A stretch of DNA of 13,222 bases from JBDREF01 sp043820045 (GTDB lineage Bacteria > Planctomycetota > Phycisphaerae > Sedimentisphaerales > Anaerobacaceae), in NCBI GenBank assembly GCA_043820045.1, contig JBDREF010000298.1, positions 1 to 13,222 on the forward strand. The letters run 5' to 3'. The first letter of the stretch is position 1, and each line of letters starts with the position of its first letter. The notes under the pieces are model-generated. The model did no database searches. It worked only from the letters and a program-made list of their open reading frames with translations, and had not been told where the DNA came from. The position numbers were made by a program, and so were the translations under genes. Below are positions 7,556 through 13,222 of the stretch, piece after piece.

Positions 7556-7776
7556 ACCGGTCCTCCGTCCGCCCAGTTTGGCGCCAGGAACGTGAAGACA
7601 CACACCACGGCCAGCAATAAGAAATAGCCGGCGATGAGTGCTATCAGGAGCCTGCGGTCTTCGGCGATTTTGAGGTTAAGATATCCGCCGCGGAGTCCGC
7701 ACCAAATTCCGACAATGCACAATAGTGCGCCGATACCGAATTCGCATACTATCGGCCAAACGCGCAACATATCCAT
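7552..7776 (-). CDS. Small two-helix membrane protein, possible symporter accessory subunit
   Basis: A 74-residue protein with two predicted transmembrane helices (about 10-30 and 43-65), joined by a short charged loop (NLKIAEDRR), and a short polar tail ending WADGGPV. The ATG at 7776 is preceded by AGGAG at suitable spacing. Its stop overlaps the start of the SSS symporter by 4 bases (ATGA), so the two are probably made in linked amounts. Other SSS transporters have small partner subunits of similar size and topology (for example DUF4212-type proteins), but sequence membership in such a family could not be confirmed here. A role in symporter assembly or stability is inference. Confidence 0.75.
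   Translation of the reverse strand: MDMLRVWPIVCEFGIGALLCIVGIWCGLRGGYLNLKIAEDRRLLIALIAGYFLLLAVVCVFTFLAPNWADGGPV
7561..7566 (-). promoter_or_regulatory. Ribosome binding site fixing the symporter start
   Basis: On the minus strand GGAGGA lies 5 bases before the ATG at 7555. This favours that codon over the one at 7603 and places the ribosome site inside the end of the small upstream gene, as expected for translational coupling. Confidence 0.75.
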
Positions 7777-7824
7777 TTGCGATTTCTCCTGTTTTCAAGA
7801 TTGTGACGACTCAGCAACTGATTG

Positions 7825-8646
7825 CTATTTTCCTCGAACCTGGTTTTTTAATTGCTCTCGAAGCCAGCCGGGGCGATTGGTGGTTATGCCATCGACCCCG
7901 AGATCGACCAGCCGGATTGCTTCTTCCGGATCGTCCACCGTCCAGATGTAGAGTTTTTGCCCTGAAGCTTTGACGGCGCGGGCAAACTCTTTTGTAACTC
8001 CGGCATAGTGGACGTCCAGGCCGTCGAGACCCTTACTTGCGGCTGTTCGGACGAGTTCCGGGTCGTGTGGAATCCATTGCTCCGTTTCCTTGATTTTTTC
8101 GGTGCCCTTGAGCCAGAAGGTGGGAACATCGATCATATCCTTGGACATTGCCACGGTCTCGAGGTCGAATCCGATGATGACGACCTGCGACATCTTGCCG
8201 CTCTCAACGAGAAGCTTGCTCAGATGGGGCAGAATCTCCCGTCCACACTTTATTTCAATATAGAGCTTCCTTCCGCGCGGGATAGTCCTGACAATATCGG
8301 CCAGAAAAGGAATTGGCTCGCCGGCATATTCTTGGGACTTAAAACTCCCCATGTCGAGCTTGCGGAGTTCGTCGGAGGTGGTCTCAGCAACCTTCAGGTC
8401 TTGTCCGGCCGTGCGTTTTGTCGAATCGTCGTGGATTACGACTATGCGGTTGTCCCTGGTCAGATACACGTCCACCTCAACATCGGCGCCCTTATCCCAG
8501 CCGAGCATGACCGAGGCCATAGTGTTCTCCGGGGCAAGGTACGACGCTCCGCGGTGTGCAATGATTTCTACAGACTTCGTGCAGCCGGATGTGCACATGA
8601 TGAACAAACTCGACAATCCTAAAACGATAGTGTGCTTCATATGCAT
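7825..8646 (-). CDS. Glycerophosphodiester phosphodiesterase, lipoprotein
   Basis: A 273-residue GDPD of the UgpQ/GlpQ superfamily (TIM barrel). It hydrolyses glycerophosphodiesters to glycerol phosphate and an alcohol. The motifs run in order: IAHRGASYLAPENT (His31, Arg32, Glu40, Asn41), EVDVYLTRD (Glu57, Asp59), IHDDSTKRT (His72, Asp73), YIEIK (Glu131) and the closing GITTNRPG. The N-terminus is a lipoprotein signal, KHTIVLGLSSLFIMCTSGC, with the likely lipidated Cys22, so the enzyme should be anchored outside the cytoplasm. AGGA lies 7 bases before the ATG at 8646; a second ATG two codons later is possible. It is the first gene of the leftward operon, 48 bases before the small membrane protein, and is driven by the promoter at 8686-8713. 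Family assignment is strong. Substrate stereochemistry (sn-1 or sn-3 phosphate) cannot be read from the sequence. Confidence 0.92.
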   Translation of the reverse strand: MHMKHTIVLGLSSLFIMCTSGCTKSVEIIAHRGASYLAPENTMASVMLGWDKGADVEVDVYLTRDNRIVVIHDDSTKRTAGQDLKVAETTSDELRKLDMGSFKSQEYAGEPIPFLADIVRTIPRGRKLYIEIKCGREILPHLSKLLVESGKMSQVVIIGFDLETVAMSKDMIDVPTFWLKGTEKIKETEQWIPHDPELVRTAASKGLDGLDVHYAGVTKEFARAVKASGQKLYIWTVDDPEEAIRLVDLGVDGITTNRPGWLREQLKNQVRGK

Positions 8647-8685
8647 TGTTTCATCCTAAAAACGGTCCGTCGATGATGATGTCAG

Positions 8686-8713
8686 ATTATAATAGAGGAT
8701 TCGGATTAGGCAA
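8686..8713 (-). promoter_or_regulatory. Promoter of the leftward phosphodiesterase-symporter operon
   Basis: On the minus strand TTGCCT (8708-8713) is followed after 16 bases by a perfect TATAAT (8686-8691). Transcription would start near 8680, giving a short leader of about 34 nt. It mirrors the divergent promoter at 8776-8803 in hexamers and spacing. Confidence 0.6.
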
Positions 8714-8775
8714 AGCGAGAAAAAAACTCATCCGGTGCATCCCCGACTTGCGATAAAGAGTATGTCAGTTGCTGC

Positions 8776-8803
8776 TTGCCACATTTCGTGTACGTGATAT
8801 AAT
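8776..8803 (+). promoter_or_regulatory. Promoter of the rightward DUF1080-RraA / dehydratase operon
   Basis: TTGCCA (8776-8781), 16 bases, then TATAAT (8798-8803). Transcription would start near 8810, about 84 nt before the ATG at 8894. Confidence 0.6.
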
Positions 8804-8826
8804 CCGCGATGGCCGGTTGGCGTTTC

Positions 8827-8848
8827 AATCCCGGCACCAGCCGGGATT
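8827..8848 (+). promoter_or_regulatory. Perfect hairpin in the 5' leader of the rightward operon
   Basis: AATCCCGGC (8827-8835), loop ACCA, GCCGGGATT (8840-8848): a 9-bp perfect stem that can be extended with TCA/TGA and one bulge. It lies between the predicted transcription start and the ribosome site. No T tract follows, so it is not a standard terminator. It may stabilise the mRNA or be a dyad operator for a regulator. Confidence 0.5.
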
Positions 8849-8893
8849 TGAGGCATCATTACATTGCACATTAATGAGTGAAAGGAGTATCTT

Positions 8894-10489
8894 ATGAGCC
8901 ACAGTAGGATTTGCTGTTTGATTGCTGTCGTGTTAGTCCTGGCGGGTCTCGGTGTCGCAAGAGAGCGGCAAAAGGACGAATTTGTGGACATGTTTGACGG
9001 CAAGACCCTGAATGGATGGTCGGTCCACAGCGGTTTTGCCAAATACGAGGTTGAGGACGGCGCCATTGTCGGCACGACTGTCAAGGGTAGTCCCAACTCT
9101 TTCCTCTGCACCGACCGCCAGTACGGCGATTTCGTGCTGGAGTTCGAGGTGAACCTGGATCCAAGGCTCAACTCGGGCGTGCAGATACGCAGCGGTATTG
9201 CCGAGGCGGAGAAAACATTTGTTTTTAGCGGGCGCGACGGCACGCCTCAGCAGCGCAAAATTCCCGCGGACCGCGTTTACGGCTACCAGGTGGAAATTGC
9301 GACTGAGAAATTGGGCTCTTCGGGCGGCATCTACGATGAGGCTCGGCGTGCGTTCATGTTAGCCAGCACTACGTCGGACCCGGCGGCGAGCAAGGCATTC
9401 AAAGACGGCCAGTGGAACAAGTTCCGCATCGAGTGCAAGGGCGACCGGATCAGAACGTGGATCAATGATGTCCCGTGCGTCGATTTGCAGGACGGCATGA
9501 CCAGTCGCGGCGTTATAGGTCTGCAAGTGCACGGAGTGGGCAAGGACGCCGGCCCCTACCAGGTACGCTGGCGAAATGTCCGCGTCCAAGCCGAAGACGA
9601 AGGCGTCGAGCCGCCCGTGATTTCCTGCCCTGTCCGAGTGCTGCAATGCACGGCCGGCTGGACGGGCCCGCGAGCCGAAGACGGCCGGCCTTATGTCCCG
9701 GATGATATCCTGAAGAGAATGAAGAACGTCTCGGTCACTCAGGCATGGAGCATTGTTCGAGGCGCCGGCTACCCCAATTGCTACGAGAACGCCGCCGGCT
9801 GGAATACTATGTATCCCGACCAGGCGATTGTCGGCCGGGTACTGACCGCCCAATATATGCCGTCACATCCTGATTATGACCGGGCCGTCATGCGACAGGG
9901 TCGCGCCGAAGGGCGGATCGGCAACTCCAATTCGTGGCCTATCGACATGCTGAAGAAGGGTGACGTGTACGTGGCGGATTGCTTCGGCAAGGTTCTCGAC
10001 GGTACCCTCATCGGCGATAATCTCGGAAACGCCATCTACGCCAACTCCGGCAACGGCGTCATCTTCGACGGTGGGGTCCGCGACCTCGAAGGCCTCGAGG
10101 AAATCAAAGGATTCAATGCGTGGTACAGGGGCGCCGACCCGAGCTTTCTTCGTGAGGTCATGCTGACCGCAATCAACGTTCCGATCCGCGTCGGCAAAGC
10201 TCTGGCCTGCCCCGGCGACGTCGTGTTAGCCAAGCGAGAGGGCATCGTTTTCATCCCCGCCCATCTGGCCGAGCGAGTCGTCGTCGAATCCGAGGGCATC
10301 ATGCTGCGCGACATGTTCGGACACCAGCGCCTGCGGGAAGGCAAGTACACCCCGGGACAGATCGACGGCCGGTGGTCGCCCGAGATTCAAGATGATTTTC
10401 GAAGCTGGCTGAAGGGGAATATGGACAAGCTGCCCGTGCCGCGTGACGTAATCGAAGGCATCCTGAATCCCAAAACGCGAAATTGGTAG
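8894..10489 (+). CDS. Secreted DUF1080 (3-keto-disaccharide hydrolase-type) / RraA-like aldolase fusion
   Basis: A 531-residue two-domain protein. AAAGGAG lies 6 bases before the ATG at 8894. Residues 1 to about 22 (MSHSRICCLIAVVLVLAGLG) form a signal peptide with no lipobox. Residues 28-232 match DUF1080 (PF06439), a concanavalin-like fold named for 3-keto-disaccharide hydrolases: FVDMFDGKTLNGW, GDFVLEFEV, LNSGVQIRS, GQWNKFRIECKGDRI, SRGVIGLQVHG and VRWRNVRV. Residues about 270-470 match the RraA/HMG-CHA aldolase fold (PF03737): GDVYVADCFG, GDNLG (374-378), FDGGVRDLEGL with Arg396-Asp397, and PGDVVLAKREGIVFIP. The GxxxRD-type arginine and aspartate used by class II pyruvate aldolases of this family are present. 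A plausible role is processing of an oxidised sugar or sugar acid outside the cytoplasm. It is followed after 66 bases by a Tat-exported dehydratase. The RraA part could instead be non-catalytic. Confidence 0.88.
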   Translation: MSHSRICCLIAVVLVLAGLGVARERQKDEFVDMFDGKTLNGWSVHSGFAKYEVEDGAIVGTTVKGSPNSFLCTDRQYGDFVLEFEVNLDPRLNSGVQIRSGIAEAEKTFVFSGRDGTPQQRKIPADRVYGYQVEIATEKLGSSGGIYDEARRAFMLASTTSDPAASKAFKDGQWNKFRIECKGDRIRTWINDVPCVDLQDGMTSRGVIGLQVHGVGKDAGPYQVRWRNVRVQAEDEGVEPPVISCPVRVLQCTAGWTGPRAEDGRPYVPDDILKRMKNVSVTQAWSIVRGAGYPNCYENAAGWNTMYPDQAIVGRVLTAQYMPSHPDYDRAVMRQGRAEGRIGNSNSWPIDMLKKGDVYVADCFGKVLDGTLIGDNLGNAIYANSGNGVIFDGGVRDLEGLEEIKGFNAWYRGADPSFLREVMLTAINVPIRVGKALACPGDVVLAKREGIVFIPAHLAERVVVESEGIMLRDMFGHQRLREGKYTPGQIDGRWSPEIQDDFRSWLKGNMDKLPVPRDVIEGILNPKTRNW

Positions 10490-10544
10490 GCAACGGACTA
10501 TTCGTCGATGAGTGTCTGTCAGGGCTGAAGAGTGTTTCTAATAC

Positions 10545-10550
10545 GGAGAG
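10545..10550 (+). promoter_or_regulatory. Ribosome binding site fixing the dehydratase start
   Basis: GGAGAG lies 5 bases before the ATG at 10556. This selects that codon over the in-frame ATG at 10532, which has no such site, and yields a normal Tat signal. Confidence 0.7.
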
Positions 10551-10555
10551 AGACT

Positions 10556-11926
10556 ATGCAGAATGAGCACAAGGACCTGAGGCGGCGGCCGGCACATTCC
10601 AGACGTTCCATACTTAAGGGTTTAGGCGCAGGCATTGCGGGCCTGAGCATGGCGAATATGATCGGTGCTCCCGTCGAAGAGCAGGTCGCCTTCGCCACGC
10701 AGAATGTCAGACGAAGCTCCAGCCCCTCGCAATTGAAGATCACCGACCTGCGTGTTGCAGTTGTCACGCGGGCGCCGATGCGCTGCCCGCTGATTCGGAT
10801 TGACACGAACCAGGATATATGCGGCTATGGAGAGGTCCGCGATGGGGCCAGCGAGCGCTATGCGCTAATACTCAAGAGCAGGTTGCTCGGCGAGAATCCG
10901 TGCAACGTGGAGCGAATATTCAAGAAGATAAAGCAGTTCGGCCATCACGGCAGGCAGGGCGGAGGCGTATCGGGGGTGGAGATGGCCCTGTGGGACCTGG
11001 CGGGCAAGGCTTACGGCGTACCGGTCTATCAAATGTTAGGCGGCCGATACCGCGACCGCGTCCGGCTGTATGCCGACACACCCGATGGCCAGGTGACCGG
11101 TCTGAAGAAGAGAATAGACCAGGGATTCACGTTCCTGAAGTATGATTGCGGCATCCAGAGTATCCGAAAAGTCCCAGGCGCACTGAGCTATCCGACGAAG
11201 GATCCCGACTGGTACGGCAAGCATCCGTTTACGGGAATCCAATTGTCGGACAAAGGGGCCGCACTACTGGGCCAGCGTTTCGCCGAGGCCCGCGAAGCAG
11301 TCGGCTGGGAAATCCCCGTCGCGTCGGACCACTTCGGTCACATCGGCGTCAATAGCTGTATCAAGCTGGGCAAGGCCCTGCAACCCTATCAGTTGGCGTG
11401 GCTGGAAGATATGGTCCCGTGGGAATACACCGACATGCTCAAGGAGATCAAGAACGCAGTTGATGTGCCGTTGCTGACTGGAGAAGACATCTACCTGCTC
11501 GATGGCTTCAAGCCACTGATCGATGAACACGCCGTAGATATGATTCATCCCGATTTGGCTACCGCCGGCGGCATCATGGAGACCAAAAGAATCGGCGACT
11601 ATGCCGAGCAGGCCGGCGTCGCAATGGCCATGCACTTCGCAGGGACGCCGGTGTCATTCATGGCGAACCTGCACTGCGCCGCGGCCACACAGAACGTCCT
11701 GGTACTGGAACACCACTCGGTTGACGTTGCCTGGTGGGAGGATCTCGTAACCGGTATTGACAAGCCGCTCCACACGGATGGTTTCGCTCGCGTGCCGGAG
11801 GGGCCGGGCCTGGGGATAGAATTGAATCTTGACGTTGTCAAAGAGCACCTTTCGCGCGGCCAGGAGCTTTTTGCCCCGACCGAAGAGTGGGACAGGGAAC
11901 GCTCAAATGACCGATTGTGGAGTTGA
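10556..11926 (+). CDS. Tat-exported mandelate racemase/muconate lactonizing-type sugar-acid dehydratase
   Basis: A 456-residue enolase-superfamily protein. The start at 10556 is chosen over 10532 from its ribosome site. Residues 14-40 are a twin-arginine signal (SRRSILKGLGAGIAGLSMA), so export of the folded enzyme is likely. The N-terminal capping domain (about 58-165) includes CGYGEVRDG and MALWDLAGKAYGVPVYQMLGG. In the barrel, Lys195/Asp197 (FLKYDCG) sit at the position of the family acid/base group. The metal ligands are Asp258 (VASDHFGH), Glu284 (WLEDMVP) and Glu310 (TGEDIY); His360 (AMHFAGTP) and Glu385 (VLEHH) complete the site. The EDMVPWE and LEHH patterns resemble mannonate/galactonate-type acid-sugar dehydratases, which make 2-keto-3-deoxy sugar acids; the exact substrate is unknown. 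It lies 66 bases after the RraA-fusion gene in the same operon, which fits a dehydratase-aldolase pair. Confidence 0.88.
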   Translation: MQNEHKDLRRRPAHSRRSILKGLGAGIAGLSMANMIGAPVEEQVAFATQNVRRSSSPSQLKITDLRVAVVTRAPMRCPLIRIDTNQDICGYGEVRDGASERYALILKSRLLGENPCNVERIFKKIKQFGHHGRQGGGVSGVEMALWDLAGKAYGVPVYQMLGGRYRDRVRLYADTPDGQVTGLKKRIDQGFTFLKYDCGIQSIRKVPGALSYPTKDPDWYGKHPFTGIQLSDKGAALLGQRFAEAREAVGWEIPVASDHFGHIGVNSCIKLGKALQPYQLAWLEDMVPWEYTDMLKEIKNAVDVPLLTGEDIYLLDGFKPLIDEHAVDMIHPDLATAGGIMETKRIGDYAEQAGVAMAMHFAGTPVSFMANLHCAAATQNVLVLEHHSVDVAWWEDLVTGIDKPLHTDGFARVPEGPGLGIELNLDVVKEHLSRGQELFAPTEEWDRERSNDRLWS

Positions 11927-13221
11927 GCAGAGAACAGAGGACGGAGAACAGAAGACAGACTTCTGACCTCTGTCATCTGACTTCTGTGAAGCTGCGCCCT
12001 CCGGGACCCCACTCCCGGCCGAATTGTGATTGTCTGTTGCTGAGAAACGGGACGCCGTTCCGTCTTGCCGTCCAGAGAAACAGAGGCCGTCGCACCGAAC
12101 CTCTTCAGATAGCGGTCGGACAGTTGCAACGTCCAATTGGAGGGATTCTTGGCAAAATGCCGGCAGTAGTGAGGGTCGTATTCGAGCCGGATGTCAAGCC
12201 CGTCGCCTGCAACGACCTCGATCCGGCTGTGGAGGTAGGCGCAGTACTCATTGAAGCCTATCCAGCGTTTGTCTTTTCTATCGTCGATCCAGGCCCTCGC
12301 TCTGAGGTCAATGCTGCGACTGCCGACCACCTTGGCCGCGAGCAAGTCCGCCGTAGTTGCCTGCCGGACGTTCTTTGCCGGGCTGGTGATCTCTGAGTCC
12401 GTCCTTTCAATCAGGTCCAGATCATGACATGTGACGTGTTCCGGGCACATCTGGGGGATACTGAACAAGATTGAGTAGTCGGTGCCGACATAGTGCCATC
12501 GGTCAACGCCGTAGCCTGCTATCGCCGCCAGACGCCCATTGTCATGTTCGAGACTCGTGCCGGGCCGGATGTTCACTGCCAGCGGAGTGACACCGAACTG
12601 TCTTTCGACCGCATCCCGCCCGACCTTGTAGAGGAAAAGCATGCCGTTCGAGGGCACGGGCGTGCCTCGGCGGGCGTCATATGTCTCCTGGTACCAGTCT
12701 CCGTGTGCCATCTCCCCGTCGATAGGCGCATCCCACCACGGCCCGGGCGGCGAGTCCAGGTCCCAGGTCATGTGTGTCCACGCCCGATGAGCGTGGATTT
12801 CGAATACGCCGCGGCGCAGTCCTTCGTCAAGTCCTTCCTTGGTGGAGCCGTAGTCCTGCACGTTGCCAAACGGATCGGTGAACTTTTCGATAGTCCATGG
12901 GTTTTCGACCATGCGTGTCACCGGGTTCGCATAGCCGGGGGTGACATTCTGAACCATCACGAAGCCGTATTCGGTCAGCGGCTCGACCAGGTACTTGATG
13001 ATATCCTCTTTCGGCGGAGTCGGATAGTGCCACCTCAGGCTATAGGCGTGTTCCGAGGCCCCCATGTCGTCCATGACGAAGATTAGGGCGTTCTCGAAGT
13101 TATCGTTGAACAGGCCGTACCCTATGCAGTAAACCAGCGCCCTTCTGAAAAGCCGCCTCATCACCGCAGATTCGCCAAACCAGTCGCGGCCGCCACCGAT
13201 CCAGACCACCTTCGTTTCATC
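11599..13221 (-). CDS. Putative NodB-like (polysaccharide deacetylase-like) protein, 5' partial, overrun 3' end
   Basis: The frame is open from the right edge (codon 13219-13221, reading DETKVVWIGGG), so the true start lies outside; the GTG at 13209 is only an internal codon. Numbering from the edge, ALIFVMDDMG (Asp51-Asp52), FEIHAHRAWTH (His143, His145, His150) and VNIRPGTS suggest a metal-dependent NodB-like hydrolase fold, seen in polysaccharide deacetylases, but the match is loose. Convincing protein sequence runs to about TITIRPG (near 12006). Beyond that the frame reads through the low-complexity element at 11927-11990 and then 328 bases antisense to the dehydratase gene, with Ser/Arg-rich composition typical of a shadow frame. 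The stop at 11599 is therefore probably not the original end; loss of the native stop or a frameshift is likely. Another frame closes at 11973-11975 and a third at 11903. Secretion cannot be judged without the N-terminus. Confidence 0.6.
   Translation of the reverse strand, partial: DETKVVWIGGGRDWFGESAVMRRLFRRALVYCIGYGLFNDNFENALIFVMDDMGASEHAYSLRWHYPTPPKEDIIKYLVEPLTEYGFVMVQNVTPGYANPVTRMVENPWTIEKFTDPFGNVQDYGSTKEGLDEGLRRGVFEIHAHRAWTHMTWDLDSPPGPWWDAPIDGEMAHGDWYQETYDARRGTPVPSNGMLFLYKVGRDAVERQFGVTPLAVNIRPGTSLEHDNGRLAAIAGYGVDRWHYVGTDYSILFSIPQMCPEHVTCHDLDLIERTDSEITSPAKNVRQATTADLLAAKVVGSRSIDLRARAWIDDRKDKRWIGFNEYCAYLHSRIEVVAGDGLDIRLEYDPHYCRHFAKNPSNWTLQLSDRYLKRFGATASVSLDGKTERRPVSQQQTITIRPGVGSRRAQLHRSQMTEVRSLSSVLRPLFSAQLHNRSFERSLSHSSVGAKSSWPRERCSLTTSRFNSIPRPGPSGTRAKPSVWSGLSIPVTRSSHQATSTEWCSSTRTFCVAAAQCRFAMNDTGVPAKCMAIATPACSA
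11927..11990. repeat. Low-complexity AGAACAGAGGAC / CTTCTGACCTCTG inverted element
   Basis: Starting one base after the dehydratase stop, a purine-rich half (AGAGAACAGAGGACGGAG, then AACAGAAGACAGA) is followed by a pyrimidine-rich half (CTTCTGACCTCTGTCATCTG, then ACTTCTGTG). The first half matches the reverse complement of the second at 19 of 26 positions, so a long imperfect hairpin can form. Each half is itself made of approximate 7-8-base units (CTTCTGAC, CTCTGTCAT, CTGACTT). It sits at the convergent junction of two genes and is read through by the leftward frame. It may act as a bidirectional terminator or be a dispersed intergenic repeat. Confidence 0.6.
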
Positions 13222-13222
13222 G

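Noticed and set aside
8008..8622. Rightward 204-codon frame
   Set aside because: Antisense to the phosphodiesterase gene, whose motifs are complete on the other strand.
8728..9243. Leftward 171-codon frame
   Set aside because: Covers the divergent promoter region and the start of the DUF1080 gene on the other strand; no recognisable protein.
9359..9853. Leftward 164-codon frame
   Set aside because: Shadow of the DUF1080-RraA gene.
1..13222. CRISPR array, phage or transposase genes
   Set aside because: No regularly spaced direct repeats, and no integrase, transposase, capsid or Cas protein motifs were seen on either strand.

Overview
The window (moderate GC) looks like a stretch of chromosome from a Planctomycetota bacterium, probably of the Phycisphaerae/Sedimentisphaerales type. 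This is inferred from gene content, not from a marker gene: large secreted LamG and fibronectin-like surface proteins, a DUF1080 protein, a Tat-exported enolase-superfamily enzyme, and an SSS symporter with a soluble tail. Shine-Dalgarno sites are strong (AAGGAGG-like) and several sigma-70-like promoters can be read directly.

Left part (1-4366): two tandem, leftward, paralogous genes for secreted beta-rich surface proteins. The first (1-1299) runs off the left edge without a stop. The second (1695-3857) is complete: signal peptide, LamG domain, three fibronectin-like repeats and a C-terminal beta-sandwich. Each has its own promoter and a leader of about 180 nt, and the two leaders share a motif. 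A hairpin terminator separates the genes. Behind the second gene's promoter lies a 3' half of a tRNA-Gln(UUG)-like sequence with no recognisable 5' half.

Middle part (4367-8646): a leftward four-gene operon, read from 8646 down. It encodes a glycerophosphodiester phosphodiesterase lipoprotein, a 74-residue two-helix membrane protein, an SSS-family symporter that overlaps it by ATGA, and an AraM/EgsA-type sn-glycerol-1-phosphate dehydrogenase. Together they suggest hydrolysis of glycerophosphodiesters outside the cell, uptake, and oxidation of sn-glycerol-1-phosphate to dihydroxyacetone phosphate.

Right part (8647-11926): a divergent rightward pair starting from a mirrored promoter (both TTGCC(A/T)-N16-TATAAT). 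The first gene is a secreted fusion of a DUF1080 domain and an RraA/HMG-aldolase-like domain. The second is a Tat-signal-bearing mandelate racemase/muconate lactonizing-type dehydratase. A sugar-acid dehydratase plus an RraA-type aldolase, both carrying export signals, suggests sugar-acid breakdown outside the cytoplasm.

Right edge (11927-13222): a leftward gene for a putative NodB-like (polysaccharide deacetylase-like) protein, cut off at its 5' end by the window. Its frame runs through a low-complexity AGAACAGAGGAC/CTTCTGACCTCTG element and about 330 bases into the dehydratase gene on the opposite strand, so its native C-terminus has probably been lost or displaced.
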